Part shown: in pieces, positions 7,962 through 16,421 of the stretch
How the letters are laid out: each line of letters opens with the position of its first letter
Numbering within the stretch: the first letter of the stretch is position 1
NCBI GenBank assembly: GCA_934168005.1
Contig: CAKPMN010000002.1
Span: forward strand, 13,876 to 77,875
Direction of reading: 5' to 3'
Source: an uncultured Bacilli bacterium
GTDB lineage: Bacteria > Bacillota_I > Bacilli_A > RF39 > UBA660
DNA length: 64,000 nucleotides
Program-made: the position numbers and the translations under genes
Notes under the pieces: generated by a model
What the model saw: only the letters and a program-made list of their open reading frames with translations
What the model was told of the DNA's origin: nothing
The model's database searches: none

Positions 7962-8228
7962 ATGAATTTAACAGATGAACAAATAAAAAAAATAGTAAAA
8001 GAAGAATATAATCAAAAACAAATGCATAAAATAAGAGAGAACGGATTATTCCTTTCAGATAATGAAATAGATTTATTGAAAAGATATGGTATAGATTATA
8101 AGAACTATTCAAATATTATGCAACTAATATATAAGATAGATGAGATAAATGAAGATGACGATGAAGAGCTAGATTCACTAGCATCATACTTGTCAGAACA
8201 ATACTACTATAATAATGTCAATAAATAG
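7962..8228 (+). CDS. Hypothetical acidic protein
   Basis: 88 residues, not recognised. Charged, helical, with an acidic stretch NEDDDEELDSL near residue 63 and a Tyr-rich tail. No membrane segment or cysteine motif. It has a convincing AAGGTGGTATT ribosome site and its own TATAAT at about 7941, inside the end of the helicase gene, so it can be expressed with or apart from the helicase. Confidence 0.6.
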   Translation: MNLTDEQIKKIVKEEYNQKQMHKIRENGLFLSDNEIDLLKRYGIDYKNYSNIMQLIYKIDEINEDDDEELDSLASYLSEQYYYNNVNK

Positions 8229-8301
8229 CGAAATTTGACTTTCAAAAAAGTATTTGATATGATATTGCCTGTCTGCTGTAAAAGTTGACAAGAGGTGAAA
8301 A

Positions 8302-8979
8302 ATGAAAATTCAACAAAAGCTGTATCAAAGATTAACGACAGTAGTAGTCTTATCAACAGCTATATTATGTGCTGTATTTGCATCATCACATAAAGATTAT
8401 ACTTATTCAATGCAAGACCTAAAAGAAGCATCGACAACAGAACAAGAAGACTTGCCCTCGTCGATAGAAATAGAAAAACAAATAAGAAATAAGGTTGAAA
8501 CATTAATATCAGATAGAAAAGCTCAAGATGAAGCCGAATATCAAGAATACCTAGCAAGTTTGACTGTATATGATGGACTTACAATGGATGAATTAGCCGA
8601 AAAGTTAGAAAAAAATTTAAATTCAACTTTAGATGGAACAGGAAGAATATTTGCAGAGCGATCTATAGAACTTGGATTAGACCCATATTTAGCCGTTTCA
8701 ATAGTCTTATTAGAAACAGGATGTAATTGGGAATGCAGTCAATTAGTAAAACAATGTTATAACGTTGGAGGTATAAAAGGCTCACCAGGATGTTTTGGAG
8801 GTTCTTACAAGAAATTTTCTTCACTAGAAGAAGGAATAACAAGTTATTTAAACATATTGTATAAAAATTATTATTCAAAAGGACTTACAACGCCAGAGTT
8901 AATGAACCCTAAATATGCTGAAAGTAAAACATGGGCTCAAAAAGTTAATAAGTATATAGAAAAAATAAAAGCAAGCTAA
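8302..8979 (+). CDS. Secreted glucosaminidase-domain peptidoglycan hydrolase
   Basis: Probably cleaves the glycan strand of peptidoglycan (endo-beta-N-acetylglucosaminidase, LYZ2/FlgJ-like fold). The 225 residues start with a signal or anchor helix (TTVVVLSTAILCAVFA, about 12-27), then a charged coiled-coil-like linker (40-100) and the catalytic domain (about 108-225). The proposed catalytic Glu is E138 in LLETGCN. The domain also shows NVGGIKG and an unusual number of cysteines (C141, C145, C152 and one near 163), possibly forming disulfides. An AGAGGTGA ribosome site precedes the ATG, and a terminator overlaps the stop codon. Confidence 0.82.
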   Translation: MKIQQKLYQRLTTVVVLSTAILCAVFASSHKDYTYSMQDLKEASTTEQEDLPSSIEIEKQIRNKVETLISDRKAQDEAEYQEYLASLTVYDGLTMDELAEKLEKNLNSTLDGTGRIFAERSIELGLDPYLAVSIVLLETGCNWECSQLVKQCYNVGGIKGSPGCFGGSYKKFSSLEEGITSYLNILYKNYYSKGLTTPELMNPKYAESKTWAQKVNKYIEKIKAS

Positions 8980-8991
8980 TTGCTTTTTTTT
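8967..8991 (+). terminator. Terminator after the glucosaminidase gene
   Basis: 8-bp stem AAAAGCAA/TTGCTTTT with T-run; the stop codon lies in the loop region. Confidence 0.85.
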
Positions 8992-9059
8992 GTGAAAAAA
9001 AATGAATTTTGTTGAAAAGAAATACTAAATTTGTTAGAATTATTTAAGGAGGAGTTAAT

Positions 9060-9653
9060 ATGGCAGAAAAAAAAGTAAAAACAACAAAATCAGTATCAAG
9101 TAATCAAAACGTTAATATAAGAGAAAATACAACAAATGAATTAAATACAGAAATATTAAATAAAATATTAATTTGTCTATATGCGCTAATAGTAATATTA
9201 GTAGTTAATACAGCAATAATATTACTAAAAAATAATACAGTAACAAAAGACTCAACAACAGAAGAACAAGAAACAACAGAGTATGATGTTAGTATGTTTA
9301 CAAAAGTTACTGCTGATAACTTAAAAGAGGCAATTTCAAAGGACGAAGCACAAATAGTATATGTAGGAAGATCAACTTGTGGATACTGTGTAAAATTCTT
9401 ACCTGTACTACAACAAGCACAAAAAGATTATAAATATACTACTTTATATCTAGATATAACAACAGTTACTACAACTGAACAACAAAATAAGATTTTGGAA
9501 CTTGATAATGAAGATAAATTTTTAAGTGAAAACTTTGGAGGAACTCCAATGGTTCTACTAGTAAAAGATGGAAAAATAGTAGATACATGGATGGGATATT
9601 CTGAATATTCAACATATGCTACATGGCTTGAAAAAAATGGATTTACTAAATAG
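9060..9653 (+). CDS. Membrane-anchored thioredoxin-like protein (CGYC)
   Basis: A thiol-disulfide exchange protein facing the outside of the cell. 197 residues: cytosolic basic N-terminus, one membrane helix (about 40-60), a Thr-rich linker, and a thioredoxin-fold domain (about 80-197) with active site C107-G-Y-C110 and the cis-proline motif GGTPMV. The fold resembles bacteriocin/PedC-type transport-accessory thioredoxins as well as general extracytosolic thioredoxins. A close paralogue lies immediately downstream. The secreted glucosaminidase just upstream is cysteine-rich and could be a substrate, but that is inference from position only. Confidence 0.82.
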   Translation: MAEKKVKTTKSVSSNQNVNIRENTTNELNTEILNKILICLYALIVILVVNTAIILLKNNTVTKDSTTEEQETTEYDVSMFTKVTADNLKEAISKDEAQIVYVGRSTCGYCVKFLPVLQQAQKDYKYTTLYLDITTVTTTEQQNKILELDNEDKFLSENFGGTPMVLLVKDGKIVDTWMGYSEYSTYATWLEKNGFTK

Positions 9654-9666
9654 TAAATCTTTTTTT
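9640..9666 (+). terminator. Terminator after the first thioredoxin-like gene
   Basis: 9-bp stem GATTTACTA/TAGTAAATC with an eight-T tail. It separates the two paralogues, so the second gene may need its own promoter. Confidence 0.85.
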
Positions 9667-9712
9667 ATTGAAAAATAATAAGAAAATTGATATTATAAGC
9701 TTGGTGATAAAC

Positions 9713-10207
9713 GTGAATGGTATAAAAAGAATAGAAAATTTAATATATATAGTTATCTTTCTGTTAATTATAAATATTTTCGCTACTATTATAAAAAACA
9801 ATAGCGTGCAAACATCTCAAGGAATAAATTTTGACACATCAATGTTTAAAACTATAAATCTAAAGGATTTAGAAAGTTATATAAATGAAGAAAATTATAA
9901 AGTATTGGTAATAGGAAAAAATAACTGTGAATATACAATAGAAATGCTGCCAATATTAAGACAGGCCCAAGCTAACTATAATTATGAAACCTTATATGTA
10001 GATCAAAATAGTATAACAGAAGATGACAAAAATGTACTACTTAGATATGATGATGAAACAAAATTCATAGAGGAATACATAAATACAACTCCCCTAATAA
10101 TAGTTTTTAAAGATAATAGAATGGTAGATACTTGGGTTGGTTACCAAGAATATTCAGTATTTGAAAAGTTTTTGACAGGATTAGGAATAGAAAAAAAAGA
10201 AAATTAA
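9713..10207 (+). CDS. Thioredoxin-like paralogue lacking the resolving cysteine (CEYT)
   Basis: A paralogue of the preceding protein, 164 residues from the GTG at 9713, which is preceded by GGTGATAA (an in-frame TTG at 9668 has no ribosome site). It has one membrane helix (about 8-27) and a thioredoxin-like domain. The active-site CxxC is reduced to C72-E-Y-T75, so only the nucleophilic cysteine remains. The cis-proline region TTPLII and the C-terminal DTWVGYQEYSVFEKFL match the paralogue (DTWMGYSEYSTYATWL). A single-cysteine form could trap mixed disulfides or act as a monothiol reductant; loss of oxidoreductase function is also possible. Confidence 0.75.
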   Translation: MNGIKRIENLIYIVIFLLIINIFATIIKNNSVQTSQGINFDTSMFKTINLKDLESYINEENYKVLVIGKNNCEYTIEMLPILRQAQANYNYETLYVDQNSITEDDKNVLLRYDDETKFIEEYINTTPLIIVFKDNRMVDTWVGYQEYSVFEKFLTGLGIEKKEN

Positions 10208-10216
10208 AAAAAGGTA

Positions 10217-10245
10217 TTGCATAATTTTAAAATTTAATATATAAT
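10217..10245 (+). promoter_or_regulatory. Promoter of tRNA-Leu
   Basis: TTGCAT, 17-nt spacer, TATAAT. The -10 box ends 23 nt before the mature tRNA. Confidence 0.8.
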
Positions 10246-10268
10246 TAAAAGCGTTCTAGGAAGAACGC

Positions 10269-10357
10269 GCCTGAGTGGCGAAATTGGTAGACGCACAGGA
10301 CTTAAAATCCTGCGGGAGTCAAATCCCGTGCCGGTTCAAGTCCGGCCTTAGGCACCA
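10269..10357 (+). tRNA. tRNA-Leu (TAA)
   Basis: 89-nt class II tRNA. Acceptor GCCTGAG/CTTAGGC, anticodon loop CTTAAAA (TAA), long variable arm, T arm GCCGGTTCAAGTCCGGC, encoded CCA. It reads UUA, the commonest Leu codon here. Confidence 0.96.
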
Positions 10358-10365
10358 TAGAAAAT

Positions 10366-10390
10366 TAACGGACTTTGTCCGTTTTTCTTT
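10366..10390 (+). terminator. Terminator after tRNA-Leu
   Basis: AACGGAC/GTCCGTT 7-bp stem, 3-nt loop, T-rich tail. Confidence 0.85.
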
Positions 10391-10427
10391 TGCAAAAATA
10401 CTTTTAATAAAAAAAATAAAAAAACTC

Positions 10428-10456
10428 TTGCCAAACAAAACACAACATGTTATAAT
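10428..10456 (+). promoter_or_regulatory. Promoter of the six-gene tRNA operon
   Basis: TTGCCA, 17-nt spacer, extended -10 TGTTATAAT. It is followed 31 nt later by tRNA-Ser. Confidence 0.85.
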
Positions 10457-10487
10457 TTGTTATGTAATTGCCACAACTGGTGATATT

Positions 10488-10578
10488 GGAGAAATACCCA
10501 AGTTCGGTTGAAGGGACCGGTCTTGAAAACCGGGAGGTCGGAAACGGCGCGGGGGTTCGAATCCCTCTTTCTCCGCCA
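10488..10578 (+). tRNA. tRNA-Ser (TGA)
   Basis: 91-nt class II tRNA. Acceptor GGAGAAA/TTTCTCC, anticodon loop CTTGAAA (TGA), long variable arm, G discriminator and encoded CCA. Confidence 0.96.
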
Positions 10579-10587
10579 TTTAAATAT

Positions 10588-10664
<77 letters not shown>

Positions 10665-10665
10665 T

Positions 10666-10742
10666 GGTTCGTTAGTCTAGAGGCCTATGACGTCTGCCTG
10701 TCACGCAGAAGACCACGGGTTCGAATCCCGTACGAACCGCCA
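10666..10742 (+). tRNA. tRNA-Asp (GTC)
   Basis: Acceptor GGTTCGT/ACGAACC, anticodon loop CTGTCAC (GTC), G73 discriminator and encoded CCA. It starts two bases after the fMet CCA. Confidence 0.96.
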
Positions 10743-10750
10743 TTTATTTT

Positions 10751-10826
<76 letters not shown>

Positions 10827-10866
10827 TTTATTTTTGATTAATATTACAATAATTGGTTTGGCAATT

Positions 10867-10943
<77 letters not shown>

Positions 10944-10946
10944 TAT

Positions 10947-11023
10947 CGGGAAATGGCTCAACTTGGTAGAGCACTTGGTTTGGGACCAAGGGGTTGCAGG
11001 TTCAAATCCTGTTTTCCCGACCA
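10947..11023 (+). tRNA. tRNA-Pro (TGG)
   Basis: Acceptor CGGGAAA/TTTCCCG, anticodon loop TTTGGGA (TGG), encoded CCA. Last tRNA of the operon. Confidence 0.95.
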
Positions 11024-11033
11024 TTTAGAATTT

Positions 11034-11056
11034 AACGGATATAATCCGTTTTTTTT
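11034..11056 (+). terminator. Terminator of the tRNA operon
   Basis: AACGGAT/ATCCGTT stem with a T-run. It is nearly the same stem as the tRNA-Leu terminator. Confidence 0.85.
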
Positions 11057-11057
11057 A

Positions 11058-11086
11058 TTGCAAAATCAAGTATATTTGGGTAAAAT
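11058..11086 (+). promoter_or_regulatory. Promoter of tRNA-Arg (CCG)
   Basis: TTGCAA, 17-nt spacer, TAAAAT. It begins immediately after the upstream terminator. Confidence 0.7.
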
Positions 11087-11099
11087 AATAGTATATATT

Positions 11100-11175
11100 G
11101 TTTACATAGCTCAGTTGGAAGAGCATTTCCCTCCGAAGGAAAAGGTCATCAGTTCAAATCTGATTGTAAACACCA
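11100..11175 (+). tRNA. tRNA-Arg (CCG)
   Basis: Acceptor GTTTACA/TGTAAAC, anticodon loop CTCCGAA (CCG), encoded CCA. It reads CGG, a rare codon in this AT-rich genome. No terminator is seen before tagO, so read-through is possible. Confidence 0.93.
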
Positions 11176-11218
11176 TTGAAAATTAATCATTGTTTGACAA
11201 TAAGATAGTGGTGATAGT

Positions 11219-12295
11219 ATGACACAAGAATTAATAGTAAGAATAATTGGTATGATATTAGTACCATTTACAGTAGTTGTATGCTTTATTCCGTTTGTAA
11301 AAAAGATAGCATTTCAGATTAATGCAGTAGATACACCAAGAGGTGGAAGGCATATTCATAAAAAGATAACTCCAAAACTAGGAGGATTGGCTATATTTAT
11401 AGGATTCCTACTAGGATACATGATATTTGGTACTCATAGTGTACTAATGAATGCGGTATTAATAGGAAGTTTCATAATAATATTAACGGGTGTAATCGAT
11501 GACATAACCGAATTAACAGCTTTGCAACAGTTTATAGGACAAGTAGCAGCAGCGGCGGTATTAGTTTTCTATGGTGGCCTATCCATAAATGAACTAACCG
11601 CATTTGGGTTTAGAATAGATTTTGGAATCATATCACCTTTTGTAACTATGTTTTTTATAGTGGGATGCATTAATTGTATTAATTTAATAGATGGGCTCGA
11701 TGGTTTATCTGGAGGTATTAGTTCTATATACTTTTTAACAACAGGAATAATAGCTGTTATTCAACAAAAATCAGGATTAGACTTCATAATATCATTTATA
11801 ATGCTCGGTTCAACTCTTGGATTTCTTATATATAACTTTAATCCTGCAAGTATTTTTGCTGGTGACTGTGGATCTAATTTTATGGGATTTATGATTTCTG
11901 TAATAGCATTACTTGGATTTAAAAATGTTACATTGACTTCTTTATTTATACCACTTTTAATTATTGCTATTCCAATATTAGATACATTATTCGCAATAAT
12001 AAGACGAGCTCTTAAACATCAACCATTATTTAAAGGAGATAAATTTCATATTCATCATCAACTACTAAATAGAAATTTATCAGTTAAGACAACAGTTATA
12101 ATTATATATATAATAGATTCATTGTTCGCATTAGCGTCAATAGTTTATGTATTAAACGATAAATACCTTGGTTATTTTCTATATGGACTATTGTTATTAA
12201 TAGTAATAACTTTTGTTGCAAAAACAAATGTTGTATTTGATAGTGAAGACATAAAGAAAAAGATAAAAGAAAAAATTAGTAAAAAATCTGAGTAA
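11219..12295 (+). CDS. tagO: Undecaprenyl-phosphate GlcNAc-1-phosphate transferase (TagO/WecA type)
   Basis: Integral membrane enzyme that moves GlcNAc-1-phosphate from UDP-GlcNAc to undecaprenyl phosphate, the first step of wall teichoic acid or related glycan synthesis. 358 residues with about ten membrane helices. Family motifs are present: DDITEL after the third helix, NLIDGLDGLSGG, AGDCGSNFMGF, and the cytosolic HIHH motif (KFHIHHQLLNR) typical of WecA/TagO rather than MraY. The ribosome site is GTGGTGATA. It is monocistronic with a terminator after the stop. No other teichoic acid genes are in the window. Confidence 0.9.
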   Translation: MTQELIVRIIGMILVPFTVVVCFIPFVKKIAFQINAVDTPRGGRHIHKKITPKLGGLAIFIGFLLGYMIFGTHSVLMNAVLIGSFIIILTGVIDDITELTALQQFIGQVAAAAVLVFYGGLSINELTAFGFRIDFGIISPFVTMFFIVGCINCINLIDGLDGLSGGISSIYFLTTGIIAVIQQKSGLDFIISFIMLGSTLGFLIYNFNPASIFAGDCGSNFMGFMISVIALLGFKNVTLTSLFIPLLIIAIPILDTLFAIIRRALKHQPLFKGDKFHIHHQLLNRNLSVKTTVIIIYIIDSLFALASIVYVLNDKYLGYFLYGLLLLIVITFVAKTNVVFDSEDIKKKIKEKISKKSE

Positions 12296-12308
12296 TTCAG
12301 ATTTTTTT
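12284..12308 (+). terminator. Terminator after tagO
   Basis: 8-bp stem AAATCTGA/TCAGATTT, five-base loop, T-run. Confidence 0.85.
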
Positions 12309-12351
12309 GTATATAAAAAGATAACTATCTCATAATAAAATAGGTGATAAT

Positions 12352-13074
12352 ATGGACTTTAATTTAGCGACATTTATGCAAGTAATACCACGAGGCTTAA
12401 TTTCTTTAATAACATTATTTTTTATTACAAAATTATTAGGAAAAAGACAAGTTTCAGAATTAAGTTTGTTTGATTATGTTATAGGAATATCAATTGGAAA
12501 TTTTGCTGCAGAAATAACTATCAATACCGACGTTCACTTAGCTAATGGTGTCTTTGCAGTTATATTATTTGGATTAGTTGCTTATATTGTGTCAAAATTG
12601 ACATTAAAAAGCGTATGGATGCGGAGAATAGTAAATGGTGTACCATCAATTCTTTTTGACAATGGAATGTTTATAACTAAAAATATGAAAAAAAATCATT
12701 TTGATGTAAATGATTTATTAGAAGAAGCTAGATTAAATGGTTATTTCAACATAGATGAAATTGAATGTGCAATATTAGAAACGAATGGAAAGGTTAGCTT
12801 CCTGCCAAAATCTCAAAACAAGCCAGTAACACAAAAGGATATGAAAATAAAATCAACTAAGAGTTGCTTATATGCAAATGTAATAATAGATGGAAAATAT
12901 ATGATTGATAATTTAAAAGAAATAAAAAAAGATAAAGGTTGGCTCGAATCAAAATTAAAAGCCAAGGGGTATAAATCCATAAAAAATATAGTATTAGCTA
13001 CAGTAGATAACCAAGACAAGATAATAATTTATGAACAAAAAAACTGTTCAAAAGTGTCAAGTATATTAGAATAA
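12352..13074 (+). CDS. YetF-like (DUF421) membrane protein
   Basis: 240 residues. Two or three N-terminal membrane helices are followed by the characteristic LGKRQVSELSLFDYVIGISIGN segment (split here across residues about 30-51), then a soluble DUF421 domain with EEARLNGYFNIDEIECAILETNG. Proteins of this family (YetF, YdfS, YkjA, YrbG in Bacillus) are membrane-bound and often linked to spore germination or stress, but the biochemical role is unsettled. The ATG follows AGGTGATAAT. Confidence 0.85.
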   Translation: MDFNLATFMQVIPRGLISLITLFFITKLLGKRQVSELSLFDYVIGISIGNFAAEITINTDVHLANGVFAVILFGLVAYIVSKLTLKSVWMRRIVNGVPSILFDNGMFITKNMKKNHFDVNDLLEEARLNGYFNIDEIECAILETNGKVSFLPKSQNKPVTQKDMKIKSTKSCLYANVIIDGKYMIDNLKEIKKDKGWLESKLKAKGYKSIKNIVLATVDNQDKIIIYEQKNCSKVSSILE

Positions 13075-13120
13075 TAAACAAACAATGTAAAAAACTGGTA
13101 TAATCAACATAGGTGATAAT

Positions 13121-13555
13121 ATGAAAAGAGAATTTTGCGCATCAGTATTTGTTATAAATCCAGAAAATAAAAAAATATTATTAGTAAAACATCGTCATTT
13201 TAATAAGTGGGTCCAACCAGGAGGACATATAGAACATAATGAGGTTCCAGAAGAAACAGCTACAAGAGAAGCATATGAAGAAACAGGTATAAAAGTAAAA
13301 TTGCTAGGAGAGAGATTTCCAAGAGAAAATGATTATATAAGACCACTTGGAATACAAAAAAACAGAGGCTCACAAGGAGATATACATGTAGATGTCATTT
13401 ATGCAGCAGTTCCAATTGGAAACATAGAGCCAAATTATGATGATGAAGAAACAGCCAATGTAAAATGGTTTACGAGAGAAGAATTGGAAACATTAAATAT
13501 GTTTGAAGATATTAAAATAACATATGATTATATAATAGAAAAATTTTTCAAATAA
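13121..13555 (+). CDS. Nudix hydrolase
   Basis: Hydrolyses nucleoside diphosphates linked to another group; the substrate cannot be told. 144 residues with an intact Nudix box spread over residues 34-56: GGHIEHNEVPEETATREAYE then ETGI, which satisfies Gx5Ex7REUxEExGU. The start follows TATAAT (13099-13104) and AGGTGATAAT. The protein ends next to a bidirectional terminator shared with the convergent gene. Confidence 0.9.
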   Translation: MKREFCASVFVINPENKKILLVKHRHFNKWVQPGGHIEHNEVPEETATREAYEETGIKVKLLGERFPRENDYIRPLGIQKNRGSQGDIHVDVIYAAVPIGNIEPNYDDEETANVKWFTREELETLNMFEDIKITYDYIIEKFFK

Positions 13556-13583
13556 AAAAGCAATCAATGCTTTTCTTTTTTTA
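13554..13583. terminator. Bidirectional terminator
   Basis: AAAAGCA/TGCTTTT stem with A-run before and T-run after, between convergent genes. Confidence 0.8.
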
Positions 13584-14211
13584 CAATATCAACAATATAA
13601 TCTATTAAAAATATCTTTTTCTTTTTAATACTAGAGACTTTAGCAAGTACTAAAGTTTTTTCTCTGTACTTTTTATTATACATTGAATTTTCTAGTAAAG
13701 AGCAAACAAATATCCCGTCATTAATAGAGCAATCCTCAATGCGTGCCCATAAAAGTTCACTCTTTTTACCGGTATTTAAAGTCAATTCAACATCGTCTAT
13801 ATAAGTTTCATGTCTAAATTCATCGATATAATCGACTTTTCTAGATTCATTTATTGCTTTCTTTTGATAATAAGAATCAAAATGTTTTTCTAATTGATCA
13901 GTATGTTCGATATTTCTAATTATTATCTCATCAACATTATTAACTTTGTATTTTAGTTTATTAGAAAAAACAATAGAACTCTTATTATAAATAATTTCAG
14001 GATCAAGAGAATATGATTCATTTTCCTTATTTATAAAACCAGCAATTTTAATTTTTAATCCCTCATTGTGATTTATATAACCATAACCAATTAAAATACC
14101 ATCTTCTATATTTATTTTAACTTTTTTACATATTTTTTTAATATCTTTTTTTTCTGTGAAAACAAGCCATTTTCTATCAAGATCTCTAAATTTCATCTTT
14201 CCTAAAACCAT
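13564..14211 (-). CDS. Hypothetical protein
   Basis: 215 residues, not recognised. No signal peptide, membrane segment, cysteine cluster or nucleotide motif. Mixed beta-rich composition with repeated short hydrophobic strands (ILIGYGYINHNEGLKIKIAG near 40-60, ELLWARIEDCSINDGIFVCSL near 155-175), reminiscent of a beta-barrel ligand-binding or DUF2314-like domain, but this is only an impression. The start ATG at 14211 follows TGGTGATGT. It is convergent with the Nudix gene and divergent from typA. Confidence 0.6.
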   Translation of the reverse strand: MVLGKMKFRDLDRKWLVFTEKKDIKKICKKVKINIEDGILIGYGYINHNEGLKIKIAGFINKENESYSLDPEIIYNKSSIVFSNKLKYKVNNVDEIIIRNIEHTDQLEKHFDSYYQKKAINESRKVDYIDEFRHETYIDDVELTLNTGKKSELLWARIEDCSINDGIFVCSLLENSMYNKKYREKTLVLAKVSSIKKKKIFLIDYIVDIVKKEKH

Positions 14212-14325
14212 ACATCACCATTTTCTAGTTATATACATATTTTCATAATAACATTGTATAACTTTTTTTCTTTACATGCAATAATAAACTATGTTATAAT
14301 ACCTTGAGTTGAAGGAAGTGTAGCT

Positions 14326-16137
14326 ATGAAAAATATAAGAAATATTGCTATTATCGCGCATGTTGACCACGGTAAAACAACAATAGTAGACCAATTGCTA
14401 AAACAATCAGGAACATTTAGAGAAAATGAAGAAACAGAAGTAAGAATGATGGATTCTAATGATATTGAAAGAGAAAGAGGAATAACAATTCTTGCTAAAA
14501 CAACAGCTATCAATTATAAAGACTACAGAATAAATATCCTAGATACACCAGGCCATGCTGATTTTGGTGGAGAAGTAGAACGTATAATGAACATGGTAGA
14601 TGGAGTTTTATTAGTCGTTGATGCTTATGAAGGCGCTATGCCACAAACAAGATTTGTACTTAAAAAAGCATTAGAAGCAGGAGTAACTCCAATATTAGTT
14701 GTAAATAAAATTGATAAAGATACAGCAAGACCAAAAGAAGTAGTAGACGAAGTAATAGATTTGTTTATAGAGTTAGGAGCTGACCTAGAACAATTAGATT
14801 TCCCAGTTATTTACATGTCAGCAATAAACGGAACATCTTCATTAGATCCAGATGTATCAACACAAAAAGAAACTATGGATCCAGTATTTGATATGATTAT
14901 CGATACTATACCAGCACCAAAAGTAGATATAGAAGGTTCATTACAATTTCAACCAGCACTACTAGATTATAATGACTTTGTTGGAAGAATAGGTATTGGT
15001 GTTGTTAAAAGAGGAAAAATGAAAGTTAATGAACTAGTTTCTTGTGTTAGAGTAGACGGTTCTATAAAACAATTTAGAATTCAAAAAATGTTTGGTTTCT
15101 TAGGATTAAAGAGAATAGAAATAAATGAAGCTGAAGCAGGAGATATAGTTGCAATAGCAGGTTTACCAGATATTTGTGTTGGAGAAACTGTATGCGAAGT
15201 TGGAAAAGAAGAGGCATTACCTTTACTACGTATAGATGAGCCAACATTACAAATGACATTTGGAGTAAATACTTCACCTTTTGTAGGAAAAGAAGGAAAA
15301 ATAATAACAGCTAGAAAAATTGAAGAAAGACTTCTAAAAGAAACAGAAAAAGACGTTTCTTTAAGAGTTGAACCAAATGATAATGAATCATTTATAGTAT
15401 CAGGTAGAGGAGAACTTCACTTATCAATATTAATTGAAAATATGAGAAGAGAAGGTTTTGAATTACAAGTATCAAAACCAGCAATAATCAAAAAAGAAAT
15501 AAATGGAGTTGTATGTGAACCATTTGAAGATGTTCAAATAGATGTTCCAGAAGAATATGTGGGATCTGTAATAGAGGCACTAGGTAACCGTGAAGGAACA
15601 ATGGAAAACATGACTAATCATGAAAATCAAGTTAGATTGATTTACACAATTCCATCAAGAGGATTAATTGGATTTACTACAGAATTTATGACTTTAACAA
15701 AAGGATACGGTATTTTAAACCATACATTTAAGGAATATAGAAAAATGGCTGGGGCAACAGTTGGAGAAAGAAAACTTGGAGTTTTAGTTTCAATGGAAAA
15801 CGGAAAAGCTACAGCTTATGCTTTAGGTCAATTAGAAGATCGTGGAATTATGTTTATAGAGCCAACAGCTGATGTTTATGAAGGAATGATAGTTGGTGAA
15901 CATTCACATGAAAATGATTTAGCTGTAAATGTTGTTAAAGGTAAAAATTTAACAAATACAAGAAGCTCAAGTAAAGATCATACAGTAGTTTTAAAAAGAC
16001 CAAGACAAATGAGCTTGGAATATTGCTTAGATTATATTAATAGTGATGAATTAGTAGAAGTTACACCATTAAGTTTCAGATTACGTAAAAGAATATTAAA
16101 TACACAAGAAAGAAAGAAATTTGATAGTAAAAAATAA
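14326..16137 (+). CDS. typA: Ribosome-associated translational GTPase TypA/BipA
   Basis: GTPase that binds the 70S ribosome at the EF-G site and helps 50S assembly and stress or cold growth. 603 residues, the usual family length. G1 AHVDHGKTT (about 11-19), switch-region RGITILAKT, G3 DTPGHADFGGE, G4 NKID. Domain II follows, then the two EF-G-like domains and the TypA-specific C-terminal region (RSSSKDHTVVLKRPRQMSLE, about 545-564). The promoter has TGTTATAAT at about 14294, and the ribosome site is GAAGGAAG. It ends in a palindromic terminator shared with the convergent XRE gene. Confidence 0.98.
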   Translation: MKNIRNIAIIAHVDHGKTTIVDQLLKQSGTFRENEETEVRMMDSNDIERERGITILAKTTAINYKDYRINILDTPGHADFGGEVERIMNMVDGVLLVVDAYEGAMPQTRFVLKKALEAGVTPILVVNKIDKDTARPKEVVDEVIDLFIELGADLEQLDFPVIYMSAINGTSSLDPDVSTQKETMDPVFDMIIDTIPAPKVDIEGSLQFQPALLDYNDFVGRIGIGVVKRGKMKVNELVSCVRVDGSIKQFRIQKMFGFLGLKRIEINEAEAGDIVAIAGLPDICVGETVCEVGKEEALPLLRIDEPTLQMTFGVNTSPFVGKEGKIITARKIEERLLKETEKDVSLRVEPNDNESFIVSGRGELHLSILIENMRREGFELQVSKPAIIKKEINGVVCEPFEDVQIDVPEEYVGSVIEALGNREGTMENMTNHENQVRLIYTIPSRGLIGFTTEFMTLTKGYGILNHTFKEYRKMAGATVGERKLGVLVSMENGKATAYALGQLEDRGIMFIEPTADVYEGMIVGEHSHENDLAVNVVKGKNLTNTRSSSKDHTVVLKRPRQMSLEYCLDYINSDELVEVTPLSFRLRKRILNTQERKKFDSKK

Positions 16138-16166
16138 AATATCTCATATGAGATATTTTATTTTTC
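16136..16166. terminator. Bidirectional terminator between typA and XRE gene
   Basis: Perfect 12-bp palindrome AAAATATCTCAT/ATGAGATATTTT with T-rich flanks on both strands. Confidence 0.85.
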
Positions 16167-16379
16167 GAAGAATTTACTTATTTCAACATTTAAAGAATCG
16201 GCAATCTTCTCTAATGTGTCAATTGATATAGATTGATAAGTAGTAGACTCTAATTTTGCTATAAAACTATCACTTAAAAAGTTTATTTCAGCAAGTTCTC
16301 TTTGAGTAATTCCTTTTTGTTTTCGATATTTTTTAATATTTTGACCAATAATATTGTAAATATTAATTTTTTGTTCCAT
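16158..16379 (-). CDS. Small XRE-family transcription regulator
   Basis: 73 residues, almost entirely a Cro/C1-type helix-turn-helix (IGQNIKKYRKQKGITQRELA, about 11-30, then NFLSDSFIAKLE and a fourth helix). No effector domain is seen. The ribosome site is TTGGTGGTAGT. A 19-bp palindrome at 16422-16440 lies 43 bp upstream in the divergent region shared with the ABC-F gene, so it may control itself and/or that gene. Confidence 0.85.
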   Translation of the reverse strand: MEQKINIYNIIGQNIKKYRKQKGITQRELAEINFLSDSFIAKLESTTYQSISIDTLEKIADSLNVEISKFFEK

Positions 16380-16421
16380 ACTACCACCAATTTAATTTTC
16401 TCATGTTCTCAAAAATATAAT

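Noticed and set aside
10275..10511. Plus-strand frame MAKLVDAQDLKSCG...
   Set aside because: A translation of tRNA-Leu, a well-known spurious annotation.
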